Shown in pieces: positions 8,981 to 23,827 of a stretch of DNA of 64,000 bases (position 1 is its first letter; each line of letters starts with the position of its first letter). Under the pieces are notes generated by a model. It saw only the letters and a list, made by a program, of their open reading frames with translations. It searched no databases and was not told the DNA's origin. A program made the position numbers and the translations under genes. The stretch is from Auanema rhodensis (lineage: Eukaryota; Nematoda; Chromadorea; Rhabditida; Rhabditidae): NCBI GenBank assembly GCA_964057225.1, contig OZ059894.1, positions 9,186,131-9,250,130 of the forward strand, read 5' to 3'.

Positions 8981-9840
8981 TGCCCCGAACCAGGATCGAA
9001 CTGGTGACCTTTAGATCTTCAGTCTAACGCTCTCCCAACTGAGCTATCGAGGCTATGAGTACACAGCATCAAGAATTCTTGAAGAGTTATAAGGAACAGA
9101 AAACCACTGTTCAAATCAATTCCAATGTTCAAACTCTGGAATCCTGGAAACTGAATAATACTCATTACTGAAACCGAAACTAGGATTCGGATGACCGAGA
9201 GAACCCAGAAAAGGAATAATTCAAGGTGTCGGATGGTAAAACATTGCCCCGAACCAGGATCGAACTGGTGACCTTTAGATCTTCAGTCTAACGCTCTCCC
9301 AACTGAGCTATCGAGGCTATGAGTACACAGAATCAAGAATTCTTGAAGAGTTATAAGGAACAGAAAACCACTGTTCAAATCAATTCCAATGTTCAAACTC
9401 TGGAATTCTGGAAACTGAATAATACTCATTACTGAAACCGAAACTAGAATTCAGATGACCGATAGAACTCAGAAAAAGAATATTTCAAGGTGTCGGAAGG
9501 TAAAACATTACCCCGAACCAGGATCGAACTGGTGACCTTTAGATCTTCAGTCTAACGCTCTCCCAACTGAGCTATCGAGGCTATGATTAGACAGAATAAA
9601 GAATTCTTGAAGAGTTATAAGGAACAGAAAACCACTGTTCAAATCAATTCCAATGACTCTGGAATCCTGGAAACTGAATAATACTCATTACTGAAACCGA
9701 AACTAGGATTCAGATGACCGATAGAACCCAGAAAAGGAATATTTCAAGGTGTCGGAAGGAAAAACATTGCCCCGAACCAGGATCGAACTGGTGACCTTTA
9801 GATCTTCAGTCTAACGCTCTCCCAACTGAGCTATCGAGGC
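8981..9840 (-). tRNA. tRNA-Phe(GAA) genes at 8981, 9245 and 9768
   Basis: Three consensus copies (8981-9053, 9245-9317, 9768-9840). The variant at 9509 lies between the second and third. The unit before 9768 is 259 bp long. Confidence 0.95.
9509..9581 (-). tRNA. tRNA-Phe copy, C72U
   Basis: Plus-strand g to a at 9510 turns the terminal G1-C72 acceptor pair into G1-U72. Anticodon and both promoter boxes are intact. The first acceptor pair is often an identity or processing determinant, so charging could be affected. Confidence 0.88.
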
Positions 9841-10559
9841 TATGAGTACACAGAATAAAGATTTCTTGAAGAGTTATCAGGATCAGAAAACCACTGTTGA
9901 AATCAATTCCAATGTTCAAACTCTGGAATCCTCGAATCTGAATAATACTCATTACTGAAACCGAAACTAGGATTCAGATGACCGAGAGAACCCAGAAAAG
10001 GAATATTTCAAGGTGTCGGAAGGTAAAACATTGCCCCGAACCAGGATCGAACTGGTGACCTTTAGATCTTCAGTCTAACGCTCTCCCAACTGAGCTATCG
10101 AGGCTATGATTAGACAGAATAAAGAATTCTTGAAGAGTTATAAGGAACAGAAAACCACTGTTGAAATCAATTCCAATGTTCAAACTCTGGAATTCTCGAA
10201 TCTGAATAATACTCATTACTGAAACCGAAACTAGGATTCAGATGACCGAGAGAACTCAGAAAAGAAATATTTCAAGGTGTCGGAAGGTAAAACATTGCCC
10301 CGAACCAGGATCGAACTGGTGACCTTTAGATCTTCAGTCTAACGCTCTCCCAACTGAGCTATCGAGGCTATGATTAGACAGAATAAAGAATTCTTGAAGA
10401 GTTATCAGGAACAGAAAACTATTGTTGAAATCAATTCCAATGTTCAAACTCTGGAATTCTGGAAACTGAATAATACTCATTACTGAAACCGAAACTAGAA
10501 TTCAGATGACCGATAGAACTCAGAAAAAGAATATTTCAAGGTGTCTGAAGGTAAAACAT

Positions 10560-10632
10560 TGCCCCGAACCATGATCGAACTGGTGACCTTTAGATCTTCA
10601 GTCTAACGCTCTCCCAACTGAGCTATCGAGGC
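10560..10632 (-). tRNA. tRNA-Phe copy, C61A
   Basis: Plus strand accaggatc reads accatgatc at 10572. This removes the G53-C61 pair closing the T loop and changes a near-invariant base of the Pol III B box. The same change occurs in six further copies (17155, 17683, 19003, 19531, 21115, 53079). TFIIIC binding and T-arm folding should both suffer. Confidence 0.85.
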
Positions 10633-11615
10633 TATGATTAGACAGAATAAAGAATTCTTGAAGAGTTATCAGGAACAGAAAACCACAGTTGAAATCAATT
10701 CGAGTGTTCAAACTCTGGAATCCTGGAAACTGAATAATACTCATTACTGAAACCGAAACTAGAATTCAGATGACCGATAGAACTCAGAAAAAGAATATTT
10801 CAAGGTGTCTGAAGGTAAAACATTGCCCCGAACCAGGATCGAACTGGTGACCTTTAGATCTTCAGTCTAACGCTCTCCCAACTGAGCTATCGAGGCTATG
10901 ATTAGACAGAATAAAGAATTCTTGAAGAGTTATCAGGAACAGAAAACTATTGTTGAAAGCAATTCCAATGTTCAAACTCTGGAATTCTGGAAACTGAATA
11001 ATACTCATTACTGAAACCGAAACTAGGATTCAGAGGACCGATAGAACTCAGAAAAAGAATATTTCAAGGTGTCTGAAGGTAAAACATTGCCCCGAACCAG
11101 GATCGAACTGGTGACCTTTAGATCTTCAGTCTAACGCTCTCCCAACTGAGCTATCGAGGCTATGATTAGACAGAATAAAGAATTCTTGAAGAGTTATCAG
11201 GAACAGAAAACTATTGTTGAAATCAATTCCAATGTTCAAACTCTGGAATTCTGGAAACTCAATAATACTCATTACTGAAACCGAAACTAGGATTCAGAGG
11301 ACCGATAGAACTCAGAAAAAGAATATTTCAAGGTGTCTGAAGGTAAAACATTGCCCCGAACCAGGATCGAACTGGTGACCTTTAGATCTTCAGTCTAACG
11401 CTCTCCCAACTGAGCTATCGAGGCTATGATTAGACAGAATAAAGAATTCTTGAAGAGTTATCAGGAACAGAAAACTATTGTTGAAATCAATTCCAATGTT
11501 CAAACTCTGGAATCCTCGAATCTGAATATTACTCATTACTGAAACCGAAACTAGGATTCAGATGACCGATAGAACTCAGAAAAAGAATATTTCAAGGTGT
11601 CGGAATGTAAAACAT

Positions 11616-11688
11616 TGCCCCGAACCTGGATCGAACTGGTGACCTTTAGATCTTCAGTCTAACGCTCTCCCAACTGAGCTATCGAGGC
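11616..11688 (-). tRNA. tRNA-Phe copy, U62A
   Basis: Plus strand gaaccagg reads gaacctgg. The A52-U62 T-stem pair becomes A-A, and the last B-box base changes. Same allele at 12408 and 13200. Confidence 0.86.
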
Positions 11689-12407
11689 TATGATTAGACA
11701 GAATAAAGAATTCTTGAAGAGTTATCAGGAACAGAAAACCATAGTTGAAATCAATTCCAATGTTCAAACTCTGGAATCCTCGAATCTGAATATTACTCAT
11801 TACTGAAACCGAAACTAGGATTCAGAGGACCGATAGAACTCAGAAAAAGAATATTTCAAGGTGTCTGAAGGTAAAACATTGCCCCGAACCAGGATCGAAC
11901 TGGTGACCTTTAGATCTTCAGTCTAACGCTCTCCCAACTGAGCTATCGAGGCTATGATTAGACAGAATAAAGAATTCTTGAAGAGTTATCAGGAACAGAA
12001 AACTATTGTTGAAATCAATTCCAATGTTCAAACTCTGGAATTCTGGAAACTGAATAATACTCATTACTGAAACCGAAACTAGGATTCAGAGGACCGATAG
12101 AACTCAGAAAAAGAATATTTCAAGGTGTCTGAAGGTAAAACATTGCCCCGAACCAGGATCGAACTGGTGACCTTTAGATCTTCAGTCTAACGCTCTCCCA
12201 ACTGAGCTATCGAGGCTATGATTAGACAGAATAAAGAATTCTTGAAGAGTTATCAGGAACAGAAAACTATTGTTGAAATCAATTCCAATGTTCAAACTCT
12301 GGAATCCTCGAATCTGAATATTACTCATTACTGAAACCGAAACTAGGATTCAGAGGACCGATAGAACTCAGAAAAAGAATATTTCAAGGTGTCGGAATGT
12401 AAAACAT

Positions 12408-12480
12408 TGCCCCGAACCTGGATCGAACTGGTGACCTTTAGATCTTCAGTCTAACGCTCTCCCAACTGAGCTATCGAGGC
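12408..12480 (-). tRNA. tRNA-Phe copy, U62A
   Basis: Same allele as 11616, three units further on, which points to local copying. Confidence 0.86.
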
Positions 12481-13199
12481 TATGAGTAGACAGAATAAAG
12501 ATTTCTTGAAGAGTTATAAGGATCAGAAAACCACTGTTGAAATCAATTCCAATGTTCAAACTCTGGAATTCTGGAAACTGAATAATACTCATTACTGAAA
12601 CCGAAACTAGGATTCAGAGGACCGATAGAAATCAGAAAAAGAATATTTCAAGGTGTCTGAAGGTAAAACATTGCCCCGAACCAGGATCGAACTGGTGACC
12701 TTTAGATCTTCAGTCTAACGCTCTCCCAACTGAGCTATCGAGGCTATGAGTAGACAGAATAAAGAATTCTTGAAGAGTTATCAGGAACAGAAAACCATAG
12801 TTGAAATCAATTCCAATGTTCAAACTCTGGAATCCTCGAATCTGAATATTACTCATTACTGAAACCGAAACTAGGATTCAGATGACCGATAGAACCCAGA
12901 AAAGGAATATTTCAAGGTGTCGGAAGGAAAAACATTGCCCCGAACCAGGATCGAACTGGTGACCTTTAGATCTTCAGTCTAACGCTCTCCCAACTGAGCT
13001 ATCGAGGCTATTAGTAGACAGAATAAAGATTTCTTGAAGAGTTATAAGGATCAGAAAACCACTGTTGAAATCAATTCCAATGTTCAAACTCTGGAATTCT
13101 GGAAACTGAATAATACTCATTACTGAAACCGAAACTAGGATTCAGAGGACCGATAGAACTCAGAAAAAGAATATTTCAAGGTGTCTGAAAGTAAAACAT

Positions 13200-13272
13200 T
13201 GCCCCGAACCTGGATCGAACTGGTGACCTTTAGATCTTCAGTCTAACGCTCTCCCAACTGAGCTATCGAGGC
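13200..13272 (-). tRNA. tRNA-Phe copy, U62A
   Basis: Third copy of the U62A allele, again three units (792 bp) after the previous one. Confidence 0.86.
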
Positions 13273-16200
13273 TATGAGTAGACAGAATAAAGAATTCTTG
13301 AAGAGTTATCAGGAACAGAAAACCATAGTTGAAATCAATTCCAATGTTCAAACTCTGGAATCCTCGAATCTGAATATTACTCATTACTGAAACCGAAACT
13401 AGGATTCAGATGACCGATAGAACCCAGAAAAGGAATATTTCAAGGTGTCGGAAGGAAAAACATTGCCCCGAACCAGGATCGAACTGGTGACCTTTAGATC
13501 TTCAGTCTAACGCTCTCCCAACTGAGCTATCGAGGCTATGAGTAGACAGAATAAAGAATTCTTGAAGAGTTATCAGGATCAGAAAACCACTGTTGAAATC
13601 AATTCCAATGTTCAAACTCTGGAATCCTCGAATCTGAATAATACTCATTACTGAAACCGAAACTAGGATTCAGATGACCGATAGAACCCAGAAAAGGAAT
13701 ATTTCAAGGTGTCGGAAGGAAAAACATTGCCCCGAACCAGGATCGAACTGGTGACCTTTAGATCTTCAGTCTAACGCTCTCCCAACTGAGCTATCGAGGC
13801 TATGAGTACACAGAATAAAGATTTCTTGAAGAGTTATCAGGATCAGAAAACCACTGTTGAAATCAATTCCAATGTTCAAACTCTGGAATCCTCGAATCTG
13901 AATAATACTCATTACTGAAACCTAAGCTAGGATTCAGATGACCGATAGAACTCAGAAACAGAATATTTCAAGGTGTCGGAAGGAAAAACATTGCCCCGAA
14001 CCAGGATCGAACTGGTGACCTTTAGATCTTCAGTCTAACGCTCTCCCAACTGAGCTATCGAGGCTATGATTAGACAGAATAAAGAATTCTTGAAGAGTTA
14101 TCAGGATCAGAAAACCACTGTTGAAATCAATTCCAATGTTCAAACTCTGGAATCCTCGAATCTGAATAATACTCATTACTGAAACCTAAGCTAGGATTCA
14201 GATGACCGATAGAACTCAGAAAAAGAATATTTCAAGGTGTCGGAAGGTAAAACATTGCCCCGAACCAGGATCGAACTGGTGACCTTTAGATCTTCAGTCT
14301 AACGCTCTCCCAACTGAGCTATCGAGGCTATGATTAGACAGAATAAAGAATTCTTGAAGAGTTATCAGGATCAGAAAACCACTGTTGAAATCAATTCGAG
14401 TGTTCAAACTCTGGAATCCTCGAATCTGAATATTACTCATTACTGAAACCGAAACTAGGATTCAGATGACCGAGAGAACCCAGAAAAGGAATATTTCAAG
14501 GTGTCGGAAGGTAAAACATTGCCCCGAACCAGGATCGAACTGGTGACCTTTAGATCTTCAGTCTAACGCTCTCCCAACTGAGCTATCGAGGCTATGATTA
14601 GACAGAATAAAGAATTCTTGAAGAGTTATAAGGAACAGAAAACCACTGTTGAAATCAATTCCAATGTTCAAACTCTGGAATCCTCGAATCTGAATAATAC
14701 TCATTACTGAAACCGAAACTAGGATTCAGATGACCGAGAGAACTCAGAAAAGAAATATTTCAAGGTGTCGGAAGGTAAAACATTGCCCCGAACCAGGATC
14801 GAACTGGTGACCTTTAGATCTTCAGTCTAACGCTCTCCCAACTGAGCTATCGAGGCTATGAGTACACAGAATAAAGATTTCTTGAAGAGTTATCAGGATC
14901 AGAAAACCACTGTTGAAATCAATTCCAATGTTCAAACTCTGGAATCCTCGAATCTGAATAATACTCATTACTGAAACCGAAACTAGGATTCAGATGACCG
15001 AGAGAACCCAGAAAAGGAATATTTCAAGGTGTCGGAAGGTAAAACATTGCCCCGAACCAGGATCGAACTGGTGACCTTTAGATCTTCAGTCTAACGCTCT
15101 CCCAACTGAGCTATCGAGGCTATGATTAGACAGAATAAAGAATTCTTGAAGAGTTATAAGGAACAGAAAACCACTGTTGAAATCAATTCCAATGACTCTG
15201 GAATCCTGGAAACTGAATAATACTCATTACTGAAACCGAAACTAGGATTCAGATGACCGATAGAGCCCAGAAAAGGAATATTTCAAGGTGTCGGAAGGAA
15301 AAACATTGCCCCGAACCAGGATCGAACTGGTGACCTTTAGATCTTCAGTCTAACGCTCTCCCAACTGAGCTATCGAGGCTATGAGTACACAGAATAAAGA
15401 TTTCTTGAAGAGTTATCAGGATCAGAAAACCACTGTTGAAATCAATTCCAATGTTCAAACTCTGGAATCCTCGAATCTGAATAATACTCATTACTGAAAC
15501 CGAAACTAGGATTCAGATGACCGAGAGAACCCAGAAAAGGAATATTTCAAGGTGTCGGAAGGTAAAACATTGCCCCGAACCAGGATCGAACTGGTGACCT
15601 TTAGATCTTCAGTCTAACGCTCTCCCAACTGAGCTATCGAGGCTATGATTAGACAGAATAAAGAATTCTTGAAGAGTTATAAGGAACAGAAAACCACTGT
15701 TGAAATCAATTCCAATGTTCAAACTCTGGAATCCTCGAATCTGAATAATACTCATTACTGAAACCGAAACTAGGATTCAGATGACCGAGAGAACTCAGAA
15801 AAGAAATATTTCAAGGTGTCGGAAGGTAAAACATTGCCCCGAACCAGGATCGAACTGGTGACCTTTAGATCTTCAGTCTAACGCTCTCCCAACTGAGCTA
15901 TCGAGGCTATGAGTAGACAGAATAAAGATTTCTTGAAGAGTTATAAGGATCAGAAAACCACTGTTGAAATCAATTCCAATGTTCAAACTCTGGAATCCTC
16001 GAATCTGAATAATACTCATTACTGAAACCGAAACTAGGATTCAGATGACCGAGAGAACCCAGAAAAGGAATATTTCAAGGTGTCGGAAGGTAAAACATTG
16101 CCCCGAACCAGGATCGAACTGGTGACCTTTAGATCTTCAGTCTAACGCTCTCCCAACTGAGCTATCGAGGCTATGATTAGACAGAATAAAGAATTCTTGA

Positions 16201-17154
16201 AGAGTTATCAGGAACAGAAAACTATAGTTGAAATCAATTCCAATGTTCAAACTCTGGAATTCTGGAAACTGAATAATACTCATTACTGAAACCGAAACTA
16301 GAATTCAGAGGACCGATAGAACTCAGAAAAAGAATATTTCAAGGTGTCTGAAGGTAAAACATTGCCCCGAACCAGGATCGAACTGGTGACCTTTAGATCT
16401 TCAGTCTAACGCTCTCCCAACTGAGCTATCGAGGCTATGATTAGACAGAATAAAGAATTCTTGAAGAGTTATCAGGAACAGAAAACTATTGTTGAAAGCA
16501 ATTCCAATGTTCAAACTCTGGAATTCTGGAAACTGAATAATACTCATTACTGCAACCGAAACTAGGATTCAGAGGACCGATAGAACTCAGAAAAAGAATA
16601 TTTCAAGGTGTCTGAAGGTAAAACATTGCCCCGAACCAGGATCGAACTGGTGACCTTTAGATCTTCAGTCTAACGCTCTCCCAACTGAGCTATCGAGGCT
16701 ATGATTAGACAGAATAAAGAATTCTTGAAGAGTTATCAGGAACAGAAAACCATAGTTGAAATCAATTCCAATGTTCAAACTCTGGAATCCTCGAATCTGA
16801 ATATTACTCATTACTGAAACCGAAACTAGGATTCAGATGACCGATAGAATTCAGAAAAAGAATATTTCAAGGTGTCGGAATGTAAAACATTGCCCCGAAC
16901 CAGGATCGAACTGGTGACCTTTAGATCTTCAGTCTAACGCTCTCCCAACTGAGCTATCGAGGCTATGCTTAGACAGAATAAAGAATTCTTGAAGAGTTAT
17001 CAGGAACAGAAAACCATAGTTGAAATCAATTCCAATGTTCAAACTCTGGAATCCTCGAATCTGAATATTACTCATTACTGAAACCTAAGCTAGGATTCAG
17101 ATGACCGATAGAACTCAGAAAAGGAATATTTCAAGGTGTCTGAAGGTAAAACAT

Positions 17155-17227
17155 TGCCCCGAACCATGATCGAACTGGTGACCTTTAGATCTTCAGTCTA
17201 ACGCTCTCCCAACTGAGCTATCGAGGC
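17155..17227 (-). tRNA. tRNA-Phe copy, C61A
   Basis: T-stem/B-box variant, same allele as 10560. Confidence 0.85.
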
Positions 17228-17682
17228 TATGAGTAGACAGAATAAAGATTTCTTGAAGAGTTATAAGGATCAGAAAACCACTGTTGAAATCAATTCCAAT
17301 GTTCAAACTCTGGAATCCTCGAATCTGAATATTACTCATTACTGAAACCTAAGCTAGGATTCAGATGACCGATAGAACTCAGAAAAAGAATATTTCAAGG
17401 TGTCGGAATGTAAAACATTGCCCCGAACCAGGATCGAACTGGTGACCTTTAGATCTTCAGTCTAACGCTCTCCCAACTGAGCTATCGAGGCTATGCTTAG
17501 ACAGAATAAAGAATTCTTGAAGAGTTATCAGGAACAGAAAACCATAGTTGAAATCAATTCCAATGTTCAAACTCTGGAATCCTCGAATCTGAATATTACT
17601 CATTACTGAAACCGAAACTAGGATTCAGATGACCGATAGAACTCAGAAAAAGAATATTTCAAGGTGTCTGAAGGTAAAACAT

Positions 17683-17755
17683 TGCCCCGAACCATGATCG
17701 AACTGGTGACCTTTAGATCTTCAGTCTAACGCTCTCCCAACTGAGCTATCGAGGC
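17683..17755 (-). tRNA. tRNA-Phe copy, C61A
   Basis: Same allele. It is followed by the spacer variant gcttagacataataaag, which is shared with the copy at 21115, 13 units away. Confidence 0.85.
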
Positions 17756-19002
17756 TATGCTTAGACATAATAAAGAATTCTTGAAGAGTTATCAGGAACA
17801 GAAAACCATAGTTGAAATCAATTCCAATGTTCAAACTCTGGAATCCTCGAATCTGAATATTACTCATTACTGAAACCTAAGCTAGGATTCAGATGACCGA
17901 TAGAACTCAGAAAAGGAATATTTCAAGGTGTCTGAAGGTAAAACATTGCCCCGAACCAGGATCGAACTGGTGACCTTTAGATCTTCAGTCTAACGCTCTC
18001 CCAACTGAGCTATCGAGGCTATGAGTAGACAGAATAAAGATTTCTTGAAGAGTTATAAGGATCAGAAAACCACTGTTGAAATCAATTCCAATGTTCAAAC
18101 TCTGGAATCCTCGAATCTGAATATTACTCATTACTGAAACCTAAGCTAGGATTCAGATGACCGATAGAACTCAGAAAAAGAATATTTCAAGGTGTCGGAA
18201 TGTAAAACATTGCCCCGAACCAGGATCGAACTGGTGACCTTTAGATCTTCAGTCTAACGCTCTCCCAACTGAGCTATCGAGGCTATGCTTAGACAGAATA
18301 AAGAATTCTTGAAGAGTTATCAGGAACAGAAAACTATTGTTGAAATCAATTCCAATGTTCAAACTCTGGAATTCTGGAAACTGAATAAAACTCATTACTG
18401 AAACCGAAACTAGGATTCAGAGGACCGATAGAACTCAGAAAAAGAATATTTCAAGGTGTCTGAAGGTAAAACATTGCCCCGAACCAGGATCGAACTGGTG
18501 ACCTTTAGATCTTCAGTCTAACGCTCTCCCAACTGAGCTATCGAGGCTATGAGTAGACAGAATAAAGATTTCTTGAAGAGTTATCAGGAACAGAAAACTA
18601 TTGTTGAAATCAATTCCAATGTTCAAACTCTGGAATTCTGGAAACTGAATAAAACTCATTACTGAAACCGAAACTAGGATTCAGAGGACCGATAGAACTC
18701 AGAAAAAGAATAGTTCAAGGTGTCTGAAGGTAAAACATTGCCCCGAACCAGGATCGAACTGGTGACCTTTAGATCTTCAGTCTAACGCTCTCCCAACTGA
18801 GCTATCGAGGCTATGAGTAGAAAGAATAAAGAATTCTTGAAGAGTTATCAGGAACAGAAAACTATTGTTGAAATCAATTCCAATGTTCAAACTCTGGAAT
18901 TCTGGAAACTGAATAAAACTCATTACTGAAACCGAAACTAGGATTCAGAGGACCGATAGAACTCAGAAAAAGAATATTTCAAGGTGTCTGAAGGTAAAAC
19001 AT

Positions 19003-19075
19003 TGCCCCGAACCATGATCGAACTGGTGACCTTTAGATCTTCAGTCTAACGCTCTCCCAACTGAGCTATCGAGGC
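19003..19075 (-). tRNA. tRNA-Phe copy, C61A
   Basis: Same C61A allele. Confidence 0.85.
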
Positions 19076-19530
19076 TATGATTAGACAGAATAAAGAATTC
19101 TTGAAGAGTTATCAGGAACAGAAAACTATTGTTGAAAGCAATTCCAATGTTCAAACTCTGGAATTCTGGAAACTGAATAATACTCATTACTGAAACCGAA
19201 ACTAGGATTCAGAGGACCGATAGAACTCAGAAAAAGAATATTTCAAGGTGTCTGAAGGTAAAACATTGCCCCGAACCAGGATCGAACTGGTGACCTTTAG
19301 ATCTTCAGTCTAACGCTCTCCCAACTGAGCTATCGAGGCTATGATTAGACAGAATAAAGAATTCTTGAAGAGTTATCAGGAACAGAAAACTATAGTTGAA
19401 ATCAATTCCAATGTTCAAACTCTGGAATTCTGGAAACTGAATAATACTCATTACTGAAACCGAAACTAGAATTCAGATGACCGATAGAACTCAGAAAAAG
19501 AATATTTCAAGGTGTCTGAAGGTAAAACAT

Positions 19531-19603
19531 TGCCCCGAACCATGATCGAACTGGTGACCTTTAGATCTTCAGTCTAACGCTCTCCCAACTGAGCTATCGA
19601 GGC
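19531..19603 (-). tRNA. tRNA-Phe copy, C61A
   Basis: Same C61A allele, two units after 19003. Confidence 0.85.
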
Positions 19604-21114
19604 TATGATTAGACAGAATAAAGAATTCTTGAAGAGTTATCAGGAACAGAAAACTACTGTTGAAAGCAATTCCAATGTTCAAACTCTGGAATTCTGGAAA
19701 CTGAATAATACTCATTACTGAAACCGAAACTAGGATTCAGAGGACCGATAGAACTCAGAAAAAGAATATTTCAAGGTGTCTGAAGGTAAAACATTGCCCC
19801 GAACCAGGATCGAACTGGTGACCTTTAGATCTTCAGTCTAACGCTCTCCCAACTGAGCTATCGAGGCTATGATTAGACAGAATAAAGAATTCTTGAAGAG
19901 TTATCAGGAACAGAAAACCATAGTTGAAATCAATTCCAATGTTCAAACTCTGGAATCCTCGAATCTGAATATTACTCATTACTGAAACCGAAACTAGGAT
20001 TCAGATGACCGATAGAATTCAGAAAAAGAATATTTCAAGGTGTCGGAATGTAAAACATTGCCCCGAACCAGGATCGAACTGGTGACCTTTAGATCTTCAG
20101 TCTAACGCTCTCCCAACTGAGCTATCGAGGCTATGCTTAGACAGAATAAAGAATTCTTGAAGAGTTATCAGGAACAGAAAACCATAGTTGAAATCAATTC
20201 CAATGTTCAAACTCTGGAATCCTCGAATCTGAATATTACTCATTACTGAAACCTAAGCTAGGATTCAGATGACCGATAGAACTCAGAAAAGGAATATTTC
20301 AAGGTGTCTGAAGGTAAAACATTGCCCCGAACCAGGATCGAACTGGTGACCTTTAGATCTTCAGTCTAACGCTCTCCCAACTGAGCTATCGAGGCTATGA
20401 GTAGACAGAATAAAGATTTCTTGAAGAGTTATCAGGAACAGAAAACCATAGTTGAAATCAATTCCAATGTTCAAACTCTGGAATCCTCGAATCTGAATAT
20501 TACTCATTACTGAAACCTAAGCTAGGATTCAGATGACCGATAGAACTCAGAAAAGGAATATTTCAAGGTGTCGGAATGTAAAACATTGCCCCGAACCAGG
20601 ATCGAACTGGTGACCTTTAGATCTTCAGTCTAACGCTCTCCCAACTGAGCTATCGAGGCTATGCTTAGACAGAATAAAGAATTCTTGAAGAGTTATCAGG
20701 ATCAGAAAACCACTGTTGAAATCAATTCCAATGTTCAAACTCTGGAATCCTCGAATCTGAATATTACTCATTACTGAAACCTAAGCTAGGATTCAGATGA
20801 CCGATAGAACTCAGAAAAAGAATATTTCAAGGTGTCGGAATGTAAAACATTGCCCCGAACCAGGATCGAACTGGTGACCTTTAGATCTTCAGTCTAACGC
20901 TCTCCCAACTGAGCTATCGAGGCTATGCTTAGACAGAATAAAGAATTCTTGAAGAGTTATCAGGAACAGAAAACCATAGTTGAAATCAATTCCAATGTTC
21001 AAACTCTGGAATCCTCGAATCTGAATATTACTCATTACTGAAACCGAAACTAGGATTCAGATGACCGATAGAACTCAGAAAAAGAATATTTCAAGGTGTC
21101 TGAAGGTAAAACAT

Positions 21115-21187
21115 TGCCCCGAACCATGATCGAACTGGTGACCTTTAGATCTTCAGTCTAACGCTCTCCCAACTGAGCTATCGAGGC
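21115..21187 (-). tRNA. tRNA-Phe copy, C61A
   Basis: Same C61A allele. With its spacer it is a 13-unit duplicate of the copy at 17683. Confidence 0.85.
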
Positions 21188-23754
21188 TATGCTTAGACAT
21201 AATAAAGAATTCTTGAAGAGTTATCAGGAACAGAAAACCATAGTTGAAATCAATTCCAATGTTCAAACTCTGGAATCCTCGAATCTGAATATTACTCATT
21301 ACTGAAACCTAAGCTAGGATTCAGATGACCGATAGAACTCAGAAAAGGAATATTTCAAGGTGTCTGAAGGTAAAACATTGCCCCGAACCAGGATCGAACT
21401 GGTGACCTTTAGATCTTCAGTCTAACGCTCTCCCAACTGAGCTATCGAGGCTATGAGTAGACAGAATAAAGATTTCTTGAAGAGTTATCAGGAACAGAAA
21501 ACTATTGTTGAAATCAATTCCAATGTTCAAACTCTGGAATTCTGGAAACTGAATAAAACTCATTACTGAAACCGAAACTAGGATTCAGAGGACCGATAGA
21601 ACTCAGAAAAAGAATATTTCAAGGTGTCTGAAGGTAAAACATTGCCCCGAACCAGGATCGAACTGGTGACCTTTAGATCTTCAGTCTAACGCTCTCCCAA
21701 CTGAGCTATCGAGGCTATGCTTAGACAGAATAAAGATTTCTTGAAGAGTTATCAGGAACAGAAAACTATTGTTGAAATCAATTCCAATGTTCAAACTCTG
21801 GAATTCTGGAAACTGAATAAAACTCATTACTGAAACCGAAACTAGGATTCAGAGGACCGATAGAACTCAGAAAAAGAATATTTCAAGGTGTCTGAAGGTA
21901 AAACATTGCCCCGAACCAGGATCGAACTGGTGACCTTTAGATCTTCAGTCTAACGCTCTCCCAACTGAGCTATCGAGGCTATGCTTAGACAGAATAAAGA
22001 TTTCTTGAAGAGTTATCAGGAACAGAAAACTATTGTTGAAATCAATTCCAATGTTCAAACTCTGGAATTCTGGAAACTGAATAAAACTCATTACTGAAAC
22101 CTAAGCTAGGATTCAGATGACCGATAGAACTCAGAAAAAGAATATTTCAAGGTGTCGGAATGTAAAACATTGCCCCGAACCAGGATCGAACTGGTGACCT
22201 TTAGATCTTCAGTCTAACGCTCTCCCAACTGAGCTATCGAGGCTATGCTTAGACAGAATAAAGATTTCTTGAAGAGTTATCAGGAACAGAAAACTATTGT
22301 TGAAATCAATTCCAATGTTCAAACTCTGGAATTCTGGAAACTGAATAAAACTCATTACTGAAACCGAAACTAGGATTCAGAGGACCGATAGAACTCAGAA
22401 AAAGAATATTTCAAGGTGTCTGAAGGTAAAACATTGCCCCGAACCAGGATCGAACTGGTGACCTTTAGATCTTCAGTCTAACGCTCTCCCAACTGAGCTA
22501 TCGAGGCTATGAGTAGACAGAATAAAGATTTCTTGAAGAGTTATCAGGAACAGAAAACTATTGTTGAAATCAATTCCAATGTTCAAACTCTGGAATTCTG
22601 GAAACTGAATAAAACTCATTACTGAAACCGAAACTAGGATTCAGAGGACCGATAGAACTCAGAAAAAGAATATTTCAAGGTGTCTGAAGGTAAAACATTG
22701 CCCCGAACCAGGATCGAACTGGTGACCTTTAGATCTTCAGTCTAACGCTCTCCCAACTGAGCTATCGAGGCTATGAGTAGACAGAATAAAGATTTCTTGA
22801 AGAGTTATCAGGAACAGAAAACTATTGTTGAAATCAATTCCAATGTTCAAACTCTGGAATTCTGGAAACTGAATAAAACTCATTACTGAAACCGAAACTA
22901 GGATTCAGAGGACCGATAGAACTCAGAAAAAGAATATTTCAAGGTGTCTGAAGGTAAAACATTGCCCCGAACCAGGATCGAACTGGTGACCTTTAGATCT
23001 TCAGTCTAACGCTCTCCCAACTGAGCTATCGAGGCTATGAGTAGAAAGAATAAAGAATTCTTGAAGAGTTATCAGGAACAGAAAACTATTGTTGAAATCA
23101 ATTCCAATGTTCAAACTCTGGAATTCTGGAAACTGAATAAAACTCATTACTGAAACCGAAACTAGGATTCAGAGGACCGATAGAACTCAGAAAAAGAATA
23201 TTTCAAGGTGTCTGAAGGTAAAACATTGCCCCGAACCAGGATCGAACTGGTGACCTTTAGATCTTCAGTCTAACGCTCTCCCAACTGAGCTATCGAGGCT
23301 ATGAGTAGAAAGAATAAAGAATTCTTGAAGAGTTATCAGGAACAGAAAACTATTGTTGAAATCAATTCCAATGTTCAAACTCTGGAATTCTGGAAACTGA
23401 ATAAAACTCATTACTGAAACCGAAACTAGAATTCAGATGACCGATAGAACTCAGAAAAAGAATATTTCAAGGTGTCGGAATGTAAAACATTGCCCCGAAC
23501 CAGGATCGAACTGGTGACCTTTAGATCTTCAGTCTAACGCTCTCCCAACTGAGCTATCGAGGCTATGATTAGACAGAATAAAGAATTCTTGAAGAGTTAT
23601 CAGGAACAGAAAACCATAGTTGAAATCAATTCCAATGTTCAAACTCTGGAATCCTCGAATCTGAATATTACTCATTACTGAAACCGAAACTAGGATTCAG
23701 ATGACCGATAGAACTCAGAAAAAGAATATTTCAAGGTGTCGGAATGTAAAACAT

Positions 23755-23827
23755 TGCCCCGAACCAGGATCTAACTGGTGACCTTTAGATCTTCAGTCTA
23801 ACGCTCTCCCAACTGAGCTATCGAGGC
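23755..23827 (-). tRNA. tRNA-Phe copy, C56A
   Basis: Plus-strand g to t at 23772 changes C56, an invariant T-loop base that pairs with G19 to hold the elbow and a core B-box base. Likely poorly transcribed or unstable. Single occurrence. Confidence 0.83.

Larger units (their letters stand above)
10032..15120 (-). tRNA. Twenty tRNA-Phe(GAA) copies, 10032 + 264k (k = 0-19)
   Basis: Each is 73 nt, from 10032-10104 to 15048-15120. Sixteen have the consensus body. The other four (starts 10560, 11616, 12408, 13200) are T-arm variants listed separately. Confidence 0.95.
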